Positions 38,701 to 46,653 of a stretch of DNA of 64,000 nt are shown here, one piece after another (positions within the stretch are counted from its first letter, which is position 1; every line of letters begins with the position of its first letter). This DNA is from Grimontia indica (lineage in GTDB: Bacteria > Pseudomonadota > Gammaproteobacteria > Enterobacterales > Vibrionaceae), in contig NZ_ANFM02000047.1 of NCBI RefSeq assembly GCF_000333895.2, positions 1 through 64,000 of the forward strand, read 5' to 3'. The position numbers were made by a program, and so were the translations under genes. The notes under the pieces were generated by a model. The model did no database searches, was not told the DNA's origin, and was given only the letters and a program-made list of their open reading frames with translations.

Positions 38701-41700
38701 GGGTGAAATCACCTTCGTGATGCAGCCAAACCTCGCAAACCCTCAAGAAGTGCTGCAACAAGGTTTGCAATACAAGGTGACTGACTTTGATGGCGATACT
38801 ACCGAAGGTGAAATCACCCTCACCATCAATGACCAAGCGCCAACCCTGTCCTTTACCAATGTAACGGGTACAGAGGACAAAGGTCAGGCCGACACCAATA
38901 CAGAATCAGCCGGCGTTGATGGTACCACAGGCATTCCAATCAACATGCAGCTGAACGTCGGTGACAACGACCTTGGCGAAGCATTGGAAGAGGGTGGCCG
39001 ACTGGTATTGAACGGCGAAGTGACCCTTACCACCCGCGATGATGCGGGTGATATTGGCGGTACTTTCTACTTCAACGGCGTCGAAATCATGCCAGATGCA
39101 GACGGCAACATTGTCCTCAACTCGGACATGTTTGAAGCGTCCAGCACCGACGAACCCATCATCTTCGACCTTACGGGCGTGACCTTCGTACCGGATCCGG
39201 ATTACTCCTCTTACGACGGCACAGATCTGATCCAATTCGATGTTGAGTTGGAAGTGAATGGCCATACGCCAGTAACCTCAACATCGCCGCTTGAAATCAC
39301 CGTAGAAGGCGTGGCAGATGTGCCAAGCCTCAGCTTGATTGGTGACGCGGCAGACGGCGTATATGAAGTCGATGAAGACCACGAGCGCTTTGGTGCCGAC
39401 GACTTCACGCTGGCAGACTTGTCTGAAGGTGCGCTGCAAGATACCGATGGCTCAGAAACGCTCAGATATGAATTTACCCTTACGCCAGATATGGGCGAAC
39501 TGCTGGGCGGTTCTATTACTGGCAGCGACGGTTCATATGTACTGACAGATCCATCCCGTCTTAATCAGGTGCGTTTCGTGCCAGATGCCGACTTCAGTGG
39601 TGACATTACGCTGACCATCAAAGCGATTTCGACGGAATCTTCACCATCAAGCGTGGAAGAGGCATCGACGGAAACGTCACTCATCCTGCGCGTTGAACCA
39701 CAGGCAGATGATGCCCGTTTGACGGTTCAACGTGTGTTCGATAACGAGGATGCGGGTAACCCAGATCCAGAAATCGCTGAAGGCGGCGCTATTTCTCTGG
39801 CAGGCAAGATTTCCCTCACCACGTTAGGCACTGATGATGATGGTTCAGAATCCCTGTTCGTGCGCATCTTCGATTTGCCAGACGGTGCAGTGCTGCAACT
39901 CAACGATGGCGGCACCATTACCACGCTGACAGACACAGACCGCATTTCGGTGGACGATATCGACAAGATCGAAATTATCCCGCCTGTGCACAGCAATGAA
40001 AACTTCAGCATTCAGGTTGAAGGTATCGTGGTAGATAGTTCACCAACGTCGCCAGATGACGAGCGCATTATCCCAGCCACGTCGCTGAATGTGATTGTCA
40101 CGGGTGTGGCTGATACACCGGAATTCAGCGTTGAAAATCCGGGTACAGATGCAGGCCAGTGGCAGGTGGATGAAACCACGGGCAATGTCTCGACCACAGT
40201 GCCGGAAGATGGCGTTGATGGTGACGGTCTGGTGGCGATTGACTTCAATGTGGTTTCGGGCGAGAAAGCCGAAGCGCCGACTGATAACTCAGAAAGCCTC
40301 TCGCTGATCATCATTGACCTGCCAGAAGGCGTGAGCTTCGTGATCAAAAACGGTGATGGCTCGCTCACTGAAGTGGAACTGGCATTCGCAGGTTGGGCAA
40401 CCAACGATGCAGGCATGTCCGTTGCCACTTACTCCGTCGATTTGGCGGCGCTGGAAGGGCAGGACGTTTATCTGAAACTGCCACCACACTCGACAGAAGA
40501 TATTCAAATCAACACGCGTCTGATTGCCACCGAGAATGATGGCGATTCGAAAGCGGTTGAAAACATCATTGAAGTGAAAATCGATCCACCAGTTATCGAC
40601 GCGGCGGACACCTACACCAATAGCGAATCTTCTGGCTTCGAAGACCAGTGGATCAACATTGATTGGCAGCCGGATCTCACCATTGCAGGCGCACCGGATT
40701 CAACTGCGCAAGGCGTGGCAGAAACCGTGGTTGGTGCGACTATTTCCGGCTTTGCGGACGATGATAGCGTGCAGCTTGTAAAAGGCAGCGATGTTATCAC
40801 CCTGACGCCAGTCGGCGGTGAAGTCACCCTGACCGAAGCGCAAATTGCAGACGGTTACCAACTGCAGGTGAAACGTGGCCCACACAGTGATGTGGACCTG
40901 ACATTGAACACCGAAGTGACTGTTCGACAGGAAGACTTCGAAGGTGAAAGTCAGGCAGAGAAAACCATCACTGGCGTTGTGAATGTCAACGTGGTTGCTA
41001 CCGTCGAAGAAGAAGACGGCGAACTGCAACTGCTGCAAGGCACCTCATCAGTCACAGAAATTACCACTGACAGCGAAGGCCGAATTGATCTAACCGATGG
41101 TGTTGTGTTTGTTCACCCAGACGATTCGAGCGACGAAACCGTCATCCGCATTGTTATCACGGATCTGGCAGAAGGTTTCTACGTGGAAAATGGCGTCGCC
41201 GATGGCGAAGGTGGTTGGGTAATCAGCGATCCAAACAACTTCAGCATCATTGCGCCACCAAACTCCTCAGGCCAAACCACCTTTACAATCAGCGCCATGG
41301 TGCAGGATGAAGGTGATGCAGGCGAGGGAGATGCAAGTGCACTGACGCCGGTTTCAAGTTCAGTGATCACCCTGAACTACACAAACAACAGCACAGACGT
41401 TGAGCAGGCGCACCAAATCGTTGCGCCTACCAGTCCGGTTGTGATTGAAGGCGATGAAGATAATCCAATTTCGCTGGAAGCCCTGGGTGATGCAATTTCT
41501 TACCCAACGGGCACTGCTGATGACGTCGAGTTTGACCAAATCACCGTTGTCATCAATGGTGCAGACGTGCCCGCGGGTACAGTGATTTCCGGTGCGCTTT
41601 ACCACATAGATAATGATACCTACGTGTTTGAAGTGCCGGGAAGACAAGATGGGGGTGCACCTTATCCAGGGGGCATCGACCTTTCCGGTCTTTCTATCAC

Positions 41701-44700
41701 AGCGCCGGATGACTTCGCCGGTGAGCTCAACATTCCACTGACCTTCGTGAGTGTCGATACCCGAAGCGGCGACACAGAAACTACAGATGTCACGGTGCAG
41801 TTCAACGTGAAACCGCTGGTTGATTTACCGCCACCGGATGGGGCGGAGCAACCGGGCGACAACTCAACCGACTTCTCGTTCAGCTTGACTGTGAACGGCA
41901 CCAATGGGTTGAACGACCAAACGCCACCGCAGCCGGTAGAGCCAGGAGATACAGAGCAGTTCTACCCAGATGAAGCGCTGGAAGACGGCATTATCTCATT
42001 GAGCATTGCCGGTTCTCTGGCAGATGTAGACAGTGCCAACGGTCTGGAAGCTATCTCTTCCGCAGTACTGACCGTACCGGCATCCGTGGGTGTGTTTGTC
42101 GCGGCTGATGGCACCGAGTCGTCAACGATTACGCTCACTGGCGCAGATCTGTCTGACTTCTCCTTCAAACCCGCGGCAGATTTCAGTGGCACGGTTGAGA
42201 TATCTGCGGAGCTCACCATCACCGACACGGCGACAACAGGTGTCGACAGTCGCACCACATCAACCAGCTTCTCGTTTGACGTGTTGCCGGTTCATGATGA
42301 AGTGACCTTCACCAAAGACGGTGTAGAAATTGAAGACGACGCCACCGTAGAACTGACCATGACAGAAGATGCCACTGGCGGGCTCTCGTTGGCCGCGCTC
42401 GGTGCGTCTTTCTCCGATATTGACGGCTCTGAATCACTGTCATCGGTTTCTATTTCCAACGTGCCGGAAGGATTCACCTTTGCGGCACCTGCGGTGAATG
42501 CAGGCAGCGGTATTTGGGTCATTGCCGGAAGTAACGTGACCGATCTTTCTTCACTGTCACAGTTGCAGATTATCCCTCCGGCCAACTTCAGTGGTGAAGT
42601 CGACCTGATGATGACGGTTTACACCAAAGAAGCGGGCGCAAACTTCGTCGTTGGTCAAAGCCAGGAGCTTTCACTGACGGTTGAGCCAGAGGGCGACGGC
42701 GCAAACGTGTTTGCGGCGGGCTCTGCCTCGACCACCGAAGATATTGCCGTCGATTTAGATATCGAAATCAGCGCCAAAGATGACCGCGAAAGCTTACCCG
42801 CAGGCCCAGGCTTCATTGAGAACGAGCCGGAAACCTTGCTGGTCACTGTAACCAACGTACCAGAAGGTGCGCAGCTGGTGTTGCCAGACGGTGTAACAGG
42901 TACAGTTACCATAGACCCTCTGGATAGCAGCAAAGTGGTTATCACAGTGGCAGCGACCGAACTCAATGGCCTGACCTTCGTGCCACCACAGGATGGCAAC
43001 GGTACTTACACGCTGGATCTGGCGATACAGACCGTGGATAACGGCGCAGTCTCTGATGATGTGGTGAACAAGCAAGTCAACGTCAACGTCAGCGCAGTGA
43101 ACGATGCCCCTGTCAACATCCTGTCTGACAGCTATGAAGCAGAAGAAGATGTGGTGCTGACCATCACGGATCTTCAGGTAGAGGATGTTGATGTTCGTGA
43201 CGGCAACGGTATTGTTAAAGTTGAGCTGTCTGTTGGGGCTGGTAGCAGTTTGACACTACCGGATATGTCTGACACCACTGATATTACAGTCACGGGTGAT
43301 GGCACAGGTTCTCTGATCTTAAGGGGTAATATTGACTTGATTAACACACTGCTGGCAGGCGGTGTGGAATACAGGTTTGCTGGCGAGAATACTTCTGGTG
43401 AAGATAGCCTCACCATGAAAACTCTTGACGAGGCAACAGCAGGAGAGCAAGGTTCTGGAGGCAAGAAATTTGACCTCGATACCGTTTCCATCATTGTTGC
43501 ACCGAAATCGGATTTACCAGAACTCACTGCCGCGACGCAACTGGCGTCAGTGCGCGCAGCCACAGGCGTGCTGGTACCGCTGCTGGGCTTGATGACGTCG
43601 CTGGTTGACCCTATCGACAACGAGTTCAGCCTCACTTTCAGTGGCATGGGCACAGCAGCTGAAATCGTGGATGCAGCAGGCACGCCAGTCGGCACCAACA
43701 ATGGCGACGGCACCTGGACATTCAGCCAGACAGAACTGCAAACCCTGACGCTGAGCGACCTCAACCTTCGCTTCAGCGGACAGCCACCGAGCGACATTAC
43801 CGTCACGGCGCTCTCTGATGTCGGCGATGGCGATCCACAACAAGCCACACTCACCATCAACGCGAACGTGGTGGATACCGAAACCACAGGCGAGCTGAAC
43901 ACCACACCGGCTGACAGCAGCGCAGACAATCTGGTGATTGATGGCGATGCTGATACCGAAATCCATGGCGGCGACGGAGATGACATTGTGGTCGGCGGCC
44001 TCGGCGAAGACATTCTCGTTGGCGGCGCAGGCGACGACGAAATGTGGGGTGGCGAACTCGGCGGCACAGGCGACAGCACCAAAGACACCTTCAAATGGCA
44101 GTCCGGTGATTTCGGCAACGCCGCAGCAGCAGCTACCGACACCATCAAAGACTTCGAATCAGGTATTGATGTTATCGACATCTCTGACGCATTCGATTCG
44201 ACGGGCATTGTCACCTTCACCGATTTGGCGAACCGCTTGGATATCCAGACTGTAGACGGTAACACCCGCATTCAGGTGTTGGATGACACCAGCGCGCCAA
44301 TCCAGAACATCATTGTCGAAGGCGTTACGCTCAATGACCTTTTAGGCATGGACGCAACAGGACTCACGCAAGATGAAATCCTCGAATCCATGATGATGAC
44401 GGGTCAGTTGGTGGTGTTTGATCCAGCCACCACACAGTTCGGCTCCGAAGCGGATGAAACCCTTACCGCAGATGACGACGGCGAGCGCATCTACGCCGGT
44501 GATGGTGATGACACCGTCACAGGTGGGCTCGGCGAAGACATTCTCGTCGGTGGAGATGGCGAAGACATCCTCAGCGGTGGCGATGGAGACGACCTCCTGA
44601 TGGGCGGGGCAGGGAACGACACCCTGACAGGCGGCGCGGGTGATGACACCTACACCTGGGCGGAGTCGGATGTGGACGTGGCAACGCTCACGGTAGACAC

Positions 44701-45001
44701 CATTACCGACTTCGATGTCGGCACAGAAACCACCGGTGACAAGCTGGACATCTCCGGCTTGTTGCCTGAGGCTGTGGGTAGCGGCTCAAGCGTTGAAGAT
44801 TTGCTGAGTTACATTACGCCAGAAGGCGGCACGGATGGTAATCCGATCACCTTGCATATTTCGCAAACGCCGGGAAGTATGGAAGTTCAGGATATCGTGC
44901 TTGAAGGTGTCGCATTATCCGATATTGGCCTTGCAGACGGTGCAAGCACCACGCAAATCCTGACCGAGTTGGTTCAACTGCAAACGCTCAAGCTGGATTA
45001 A
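35789..45001 (+). CDS. giant LapA-like RTX adhesin with N-terminal retention module
   Basis: This 3070-residue protein should be a type I-secreted surface adhesin for biofilm. Residues 1-125 form a LapA-type retention module ending in TAAG (A125-A126-G127), the di-alanine site cut by the periplasmic protease LapG; a Gly linker follows. Then come many Asp-rich Ig-like/T1SS-143-type repeats with ADTDGDL motifs, and two RTX nonapeptide blocks (about 2718-2755 and 2894-2958, GGDGDD types). The C-terminal end is a type I secretion signal. Cysteines are seen only at 66 and 69. No LapBCE exporter or LapD/LapG is nearby. Confidence 0.9.
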   Translation: MIGHEFDVGLNVDKVDGQAYLVAGDARIITLRAGMQIAPNQVVLTNENSSVLVSQADQRFVFDGKCASCLVPLSDSEFAQYSATHSLTFNGDALNADVPLDIDVAQLQQLIVDGVDPTEVFEETAAGEGGGGSANAGFIVVDYGYAATLAEAGFDTAGLLGGLDNTEDFLGADDDGTGNITGGGDGSGPTPPDINATGGQRASLSVTEGNLGDSPYGAPDTTSFVIEAGTEALVASSLQIAPSDLAAVEAELAQITANGEAVVFTRQTSVDGSGVATFTLTGTVDGETVVELVVTATQSGNDLNINATLTQNGPLDHTTGSGTYVNIDGDRISINLPLQVADTGGDLMQNPAQLTLESNDGAAPVIGEATVELTEVAASATDNTATTTDGVDLGSDNIASVNFDAAAAEAQFAGITSHGQPTVVDTSVSGVITLYTDNGGTPEKVLEISLKPSDTPGEPAEYSVTQYHPFDQHGDSDGDGDDDSTTFTFPFTVTDADGDVSNESEVSFKLIDGEVAQGGERTDDDGNPLDLIELQEQNTPMDSATSHSQSGTITIDAATDRLDPTTVRLEQLDALKSELEELTNNDGDPIDNVAVTETTDANGNPTFVITASINGAPALEIEVSAKQGADGLDVDLDTQITQYQPLIHPQDPGTENTSGLVTADGDQIMIKVPVQVADTDGDLLVDPTDPNTEAPRVISFVVTDDNSTTFGFGTSDGVTVEESSIDDGTGSNQGSKASGTLNIDTTDEDGNPLSLEVDKDNGDVVEDFRLETDYVVYPDGTPVQASGHPILLEQRPVSDAYPKTYFGTADDGTGDERDVFKVTLNQDGTFEFELLSAIDHAPGDGNNEAVFGLKAYTVDADGDESPRINVPITVIDDVPTAQGTINMELDDAPSGEITATVDVFALTDPSSVPGIEDLSGADGTTLITEIFNGKEWEPVSTTAPSSVDIYSVDDPTLMLGTVEINPRNEPVGEITFVMQPNLANPQEVLQQGLQYKVTDFDGDTTEGEITLTINDQAPTLSFTNVTGTEDKGQADTNTESAGVDGTTGIPINMQLNVGDNDLGEALEEGGRLVLNGEVTLTTRDDAGDIGGTFYFNGVEIMPDADGNIVLNSDMFEASSTDEPIIFDLTGVTFVPDPDYSSYDGTDLIQFDVELEVNGHTPVTSTSPLEITVEGVADVPSLSLIGDAADGVYEVDEDHERFGADDFTLADLSEGALQDTDGSETLRYEFTLTPDMGELLGGSITGSDGSYVLTDPSRLNQVRFVPDADFSGDITLTIKAISTESSPSSVEEASTETSLILRVEPQADDARLTVQRVFDNEDAGNPDPEIAEGGAISLAGKISLTTLGTDDDGSESLFVRIFDLPDGAVLQLNDGGTITTLTDTDRISVDDIDKIEIIPPVHSNENFSIQVEGIVVDSSPTSPDDERIIPATSLNVIVTGVADTPEFSVENPGTDAGQWQVDETTGNVSTTVPEDGVDGDGLVAIDFNVVSGEKAEAPTDNSESLSLIIIDLPEGVSFVIKNGDGSLTEVELAFAGWATNDAGMSVATYSVDLAALEGQDVYLKLPPHSTEDIQINTRLIATENDGDSKAVENIIEVKIDPPVIDAADTYTNSESSGFEDQWINIDWQPDLTIAGAPDSTAQGVAETVVGATISGFADDDSVQLVKGSDVITLTPVGGEVTLTEAQIADGYQLQVKRGPHSDVDLTLNTEVTVRQEDFEGESQAEKTITGVVNVNVVATVEEEDGELQLLQGTSSVTEITTDSEGRIDLTDGVVFVHPDDSSDETVIRIVITDLAEGFYVENGVADGEGGWVISDPNNFSIIAPPNSSGQTTFTISAMVQDEGDAGEGDASALTPVSSSVITLNYTNNSTDVEQAHQIVAPTSPVVIEGDEDNPISLEALGDAISYPTGTADDVEFDQITVVINGADVPAGTVISGALYHIDNDTYVFEVPGRQDGGAPYPGGIDLSGLSITAPDDFAGELNIPLTFVSVDTRSGDTETTDVTVQFNVKPLVDLPPPDGAEQPGDNSTDFSFSLTVNGTNGLNDQTPPQPVEPGDTEQFYPDEALEDGIISLSIAGSLADVDSANGLEAISSAVLTVPASVGVFVAADGTESSTITLTGADLSDFSFKPAADFSGTVEISAELTITDTATTGVDSRTTSTSFSFDVLPVHDEVTFTKDGVEIEDDATVELTMTEDATGGLSLAALGASFSDIDGSESLSSVSISNVPEGFTFAAPAVNAGSGIWVIAGSNVTDLSSLSQLQIIPPANFSGEVDLMMTVYTKEAGANFVVGQSQELSLTVEPEGDGANVFAAGSASTTEDIAVDLDIEISAKDDRESLPAGPGFIENEPETLLVTVTNVPEGAQLVLPDGVTGTVTIDPLDSSKVVITVAATELNGLTFVPPQDGNGTYTLDLAIQTVDNGAVSDDVVNKQVNVNVSAVNDAPVNILSDSYEAEEDVVLTITDLQVEDVDVRDGNGIVKVELSVGAGSSLTLPDMSDTTDITVTGDGTGSLILRGNIDLINTLLAGGVEYRFAGENTSGEDSLTMKTLDEATAGEQGSGGKKFDLDTVSIIVAPKSDLPELTAATQLASVRAATGVLVPLLGLMTSLVDPIDNEFSLTFSGMGTAAEIVDAAGTPVGTNNGDGTWTFSQTELQTLTLSDLNLRFSGQPPSDITVTALSDVGDGDPQQATLTINANVVDTETTGELNTTPADSSADNLVIDGDADTEIHGGDGDDIVVGGLGEDILVGGAGDDEMWGGELGGTGDSTKDTFKWQSGDFGNAAAAATDTIKDFESGIDVIDISDAFDSTGIVTFTDLANRLDIQTVDGNTRIQVLDDTSAPIQNIIVEGVTLNDLLGMDATGLTQDEILESMMMTGQLVVFDPATTQFGSEADETLTADDDGERIYAGDGDDTVTGGLGEDILVGGDGEDILSGGDGDDLLMGGAGNDTLTGGAGDDTYTWAESDVDVATLTVDTITDFDVGTETTGDKLDISGLLPEAVGSGSSVEDLLSYITPEGGTDGNPITLHISQTPGSMEVQDIVLEGVALSDIGLADGASTTQILTELVQLQTLKLD

Positions 45002-45046
45002 GCGCACTATCACAGATAACGACGTTTAATTCTTGAAGCAAATAAC

Positions 45047-45076
45047 AAAAGCACTGCAATAAGCAGTGCTTTTTTA
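45047..45076 (+). terminator. terminator after the adhesin gene
   Basis: GCACTGC and GCAGTGC form a stem with an AATAA loop, flanked by A and T runs. Confidence 0.88.
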
Positions 45077-45135
45077 TGTCGTAAACACAAAACTTGATGT
45101 AAGTTTTAGTCACTCAAACAAAACAGAAAAAAACC

Positions 45136-45873
45136 ATGAAAACCCTTTACGCCCACAGGGGGATGTCAGCCCTGGCCCCTGAAAATACACTGGCTGCTTT
45201 TTCACTTTGTGCGGAGCACGGATTGAAATGGGTCGAATGCGACGTGGATATCCTCGCCGATGGCACTATCGTACTATGCCATGACGATACCCTCGACCGC
45301 TGCACTGACCATTCAGGAAGTCTCTACGACTTCACCCGCGAAGATTTGGAAGACATTGACGCCGGAAGCTGGTTCGGAGACGAGTTTATCGGTGAAAAGC
45401 TACCAACCTTTGATCAGTTCATCACCCTGATGAACATTCTCAAGCTCAATGCGAACATAGAAATCAAAGCCTGCACCAGCAGTTGGGAAAACACCGAGAA
45501 GCTCATCAGCGGCGTGATTGAAGGCATGAAAAACCTCAACAAAGACGCCAGCGTGCTGATTTCCTGCTTCAACCCACTGGTATTGGCCGAATTCAAACGC
45601 CGTTGCCCGGACATTCCCGTCGCATGCCTGTTCGAAGCAGAGATGCCAACAGATTGGCTTGCCATTATGCAGGCCTGTCAGTCAGACACCATCCATGTCG
45701 CCGATGAAGGCCTGACCAAAGCCAAAGTGGAAGAGTTCAAAGGGCTTGGCTTAGAAGTGAACGTGTACACGGTAAACAGCCTGATGCGCGCCAACCAGCT
45801 CTTTAACTGGGGCGTAGACGGTGTATTCACCGACATCGGCCACCAATTCCCGTCGCGTTACCGCAACGGCTAA
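45136..45873 (+). CDS. Glycerophosphodiester phosphodiesterase (UgpQ-like)
   Basis: The 245-residue protein has the GDPD TIM-barrel signature: H7-R8, E16-N17, E34, D36 and H49, in HRGMSALAPENT and VECDVDI. It lacks a signal peptide, so it resembles the cytosolic UgpQ type, which releases glycerol-3-phosphate from glycerophosphodiesters. There is no ugp transporter beside it. A short gap and an inverted repeat separate it from dps. Confidence 0.9.
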   Translation: MKTLYAHRGMSALAPENTLAAFSLCAEHGLKWVECDVDILADGTIVLCHDDTLDRCTDHSGSLYDFTREDLEDIDAGSWFGDEFIGEKLPTFDQFITLMNILKLNANIEIKACTSSWENTEKLISGVIEGMKNLNKDASVLISCFNPLVLAEFKRRCPDIPVACLFEAEMPTDWLAIMQACQSDTIHVADEGLTKAKVEEFKGLGLEVNVYTVNSLMRANQLFNWGVDGVFTDIGHQFPSRYRNG

Positions 45874-45886
45874 AACCCCACACTCA

Positions 45887-45938
45887 GTGATAGGTATGAC
45901 AGATTGAATCTATAAACACCAACGATTATACCTATCAC
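45887..45938. promoter_or_regulatory. 11-bp perfect inverted repeat upstream of dps
   Basis: GTGATAGGTAT (45887-45897) and ATACCTATCAC (45928-45938) are perfect complements separated by 30 bp, in the 144-bp gap between the phosphodiesterase gene and dps. ATAG and CTAT elements recall OxyR sites but the spacing does not fit the consensus. It may be an operator for dps. Confidence 0.45.
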
Positions 45939-46017
45939 TTCTCCCATCATAAGATATCTCCATAGACATTAAGGCGACGCACCATTTGCGGAAGCCGACA
46001 CAAAAGGGGATAGGGTT

Positions 46018-46494
46018 ATGACAAGCATCAATATCGGCATTCAAGAAAAAGACAGAATCGCGATCGCAGAAGGGCTGAAACGCCTATTGGCGGATTCATA
46101 CACCCTGTACCTGCAAACGCACAACTTTCACTGGAATGTTACCGGTAAACAATTCCGCGAACTGCACCTGCTGTTTGAAGAGCACTACAACGCACTGGCG
46201 CTGGCTGTCGATGAAATCGCAGAGCGCATCCGTACACTTGGCGTTGCCGCACCAGGCACGTACAAAGCCTTTGCTGAACTGAGCGCGATTGAAGAAGTGG
46301 AAGGTGTACCAAGCGCTGATGACATGGTGGATATTCTCACCAAAGGTCACGAGCAAGTGGTGCGTACAGCACGGGAAGTGCTGAAAGTTGCGCAGGCTGC
46401 CGACGATGAATCTTCCGCATCACTGGTCTCAGACCGTATGAGAGAGCACGAGAAAACGGCCTGGATGCTCCGCGCCATGCGTGAAAACGGCTAA
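46018..46494 (+). CDS. dps: Dps-family ferritin-like DNA protection protein
   Basis: Dps dodecamers oxidise and store iron and protect DNA in starvation or peroxide stress. The 158-residue protein has the ferroxidase ligands in order: H38 (NFHWNV), H50 and E54 (LHLLFEE), D65 and E69 (VDEIAER). The N-terminus is short and lacks the lysine-rich tail of E. coli Dps, so direct DNA binding may be weak. Its terminator is also the first copy of a repeat that recurs in the downstream island. Confidence 0.93.
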   Translation: MTSINIGIQEKDRIAIAEGLKRLLADSYTLYLQTHNFHWNVTGKQFRELHLLFEEHYNALALAVDEIAERIRTLGVAAPGTYKAFAELSAIEEVEGVPSADDMVDILTKGHEQVVRTAREVLKVAQAADDESSASLVSDRMREHEKTAWMLRAMRENG

Positions 46495-46497
46495 ACC

Positions 46498-46562
46498 GAA
46501 AAGATTAAAAGCAAGCAATGTTCCGTAAGACAAAAGACCGCCGGGAGGCGGTCTTTGTGTTT
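46498..46562 (+). terminator. dps terminator, first copy of repeat A
   Basis: AAAGACCGCC and GGCGGTCTTT form a 10-bp stem with a GGGA loop (46533-46556), followed by a T-run. The whole 65-bp segment recurs at 50149-50212 with about six substitutions and one 1-base gap. Here it sits at the 3' end of dps and also of the convergent ATPase gene. Confidence 0.88.
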
Positions 46563-46653
46563 TTTGTTACAGAGAGATCAAGTCTTTTCTGACTTAATGC
46601 TCCTACGCACGAACTGGATAAGACATACAAGTTCTATCTTTTTTTAAAAAGTA

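Noticed and set aside
43174-44271. 365-residue open frame on the minus strand inside the adhesin gene
   Set aside because: It is Ser/Val/Pro-rich low-complexity translation opposite Asp- and Thr-rich adhesin codons, has no ribosome site and no family features, so it is a shadow. Many similar antisense frames across 36-44 kb have the same cause.
45887-45938. OxyR binding site upstream of dps
   Set aside because: ATAG and CTAT elements occur, but their spacing does not follow the regular 10-11 bp phasing of OxyR sites.
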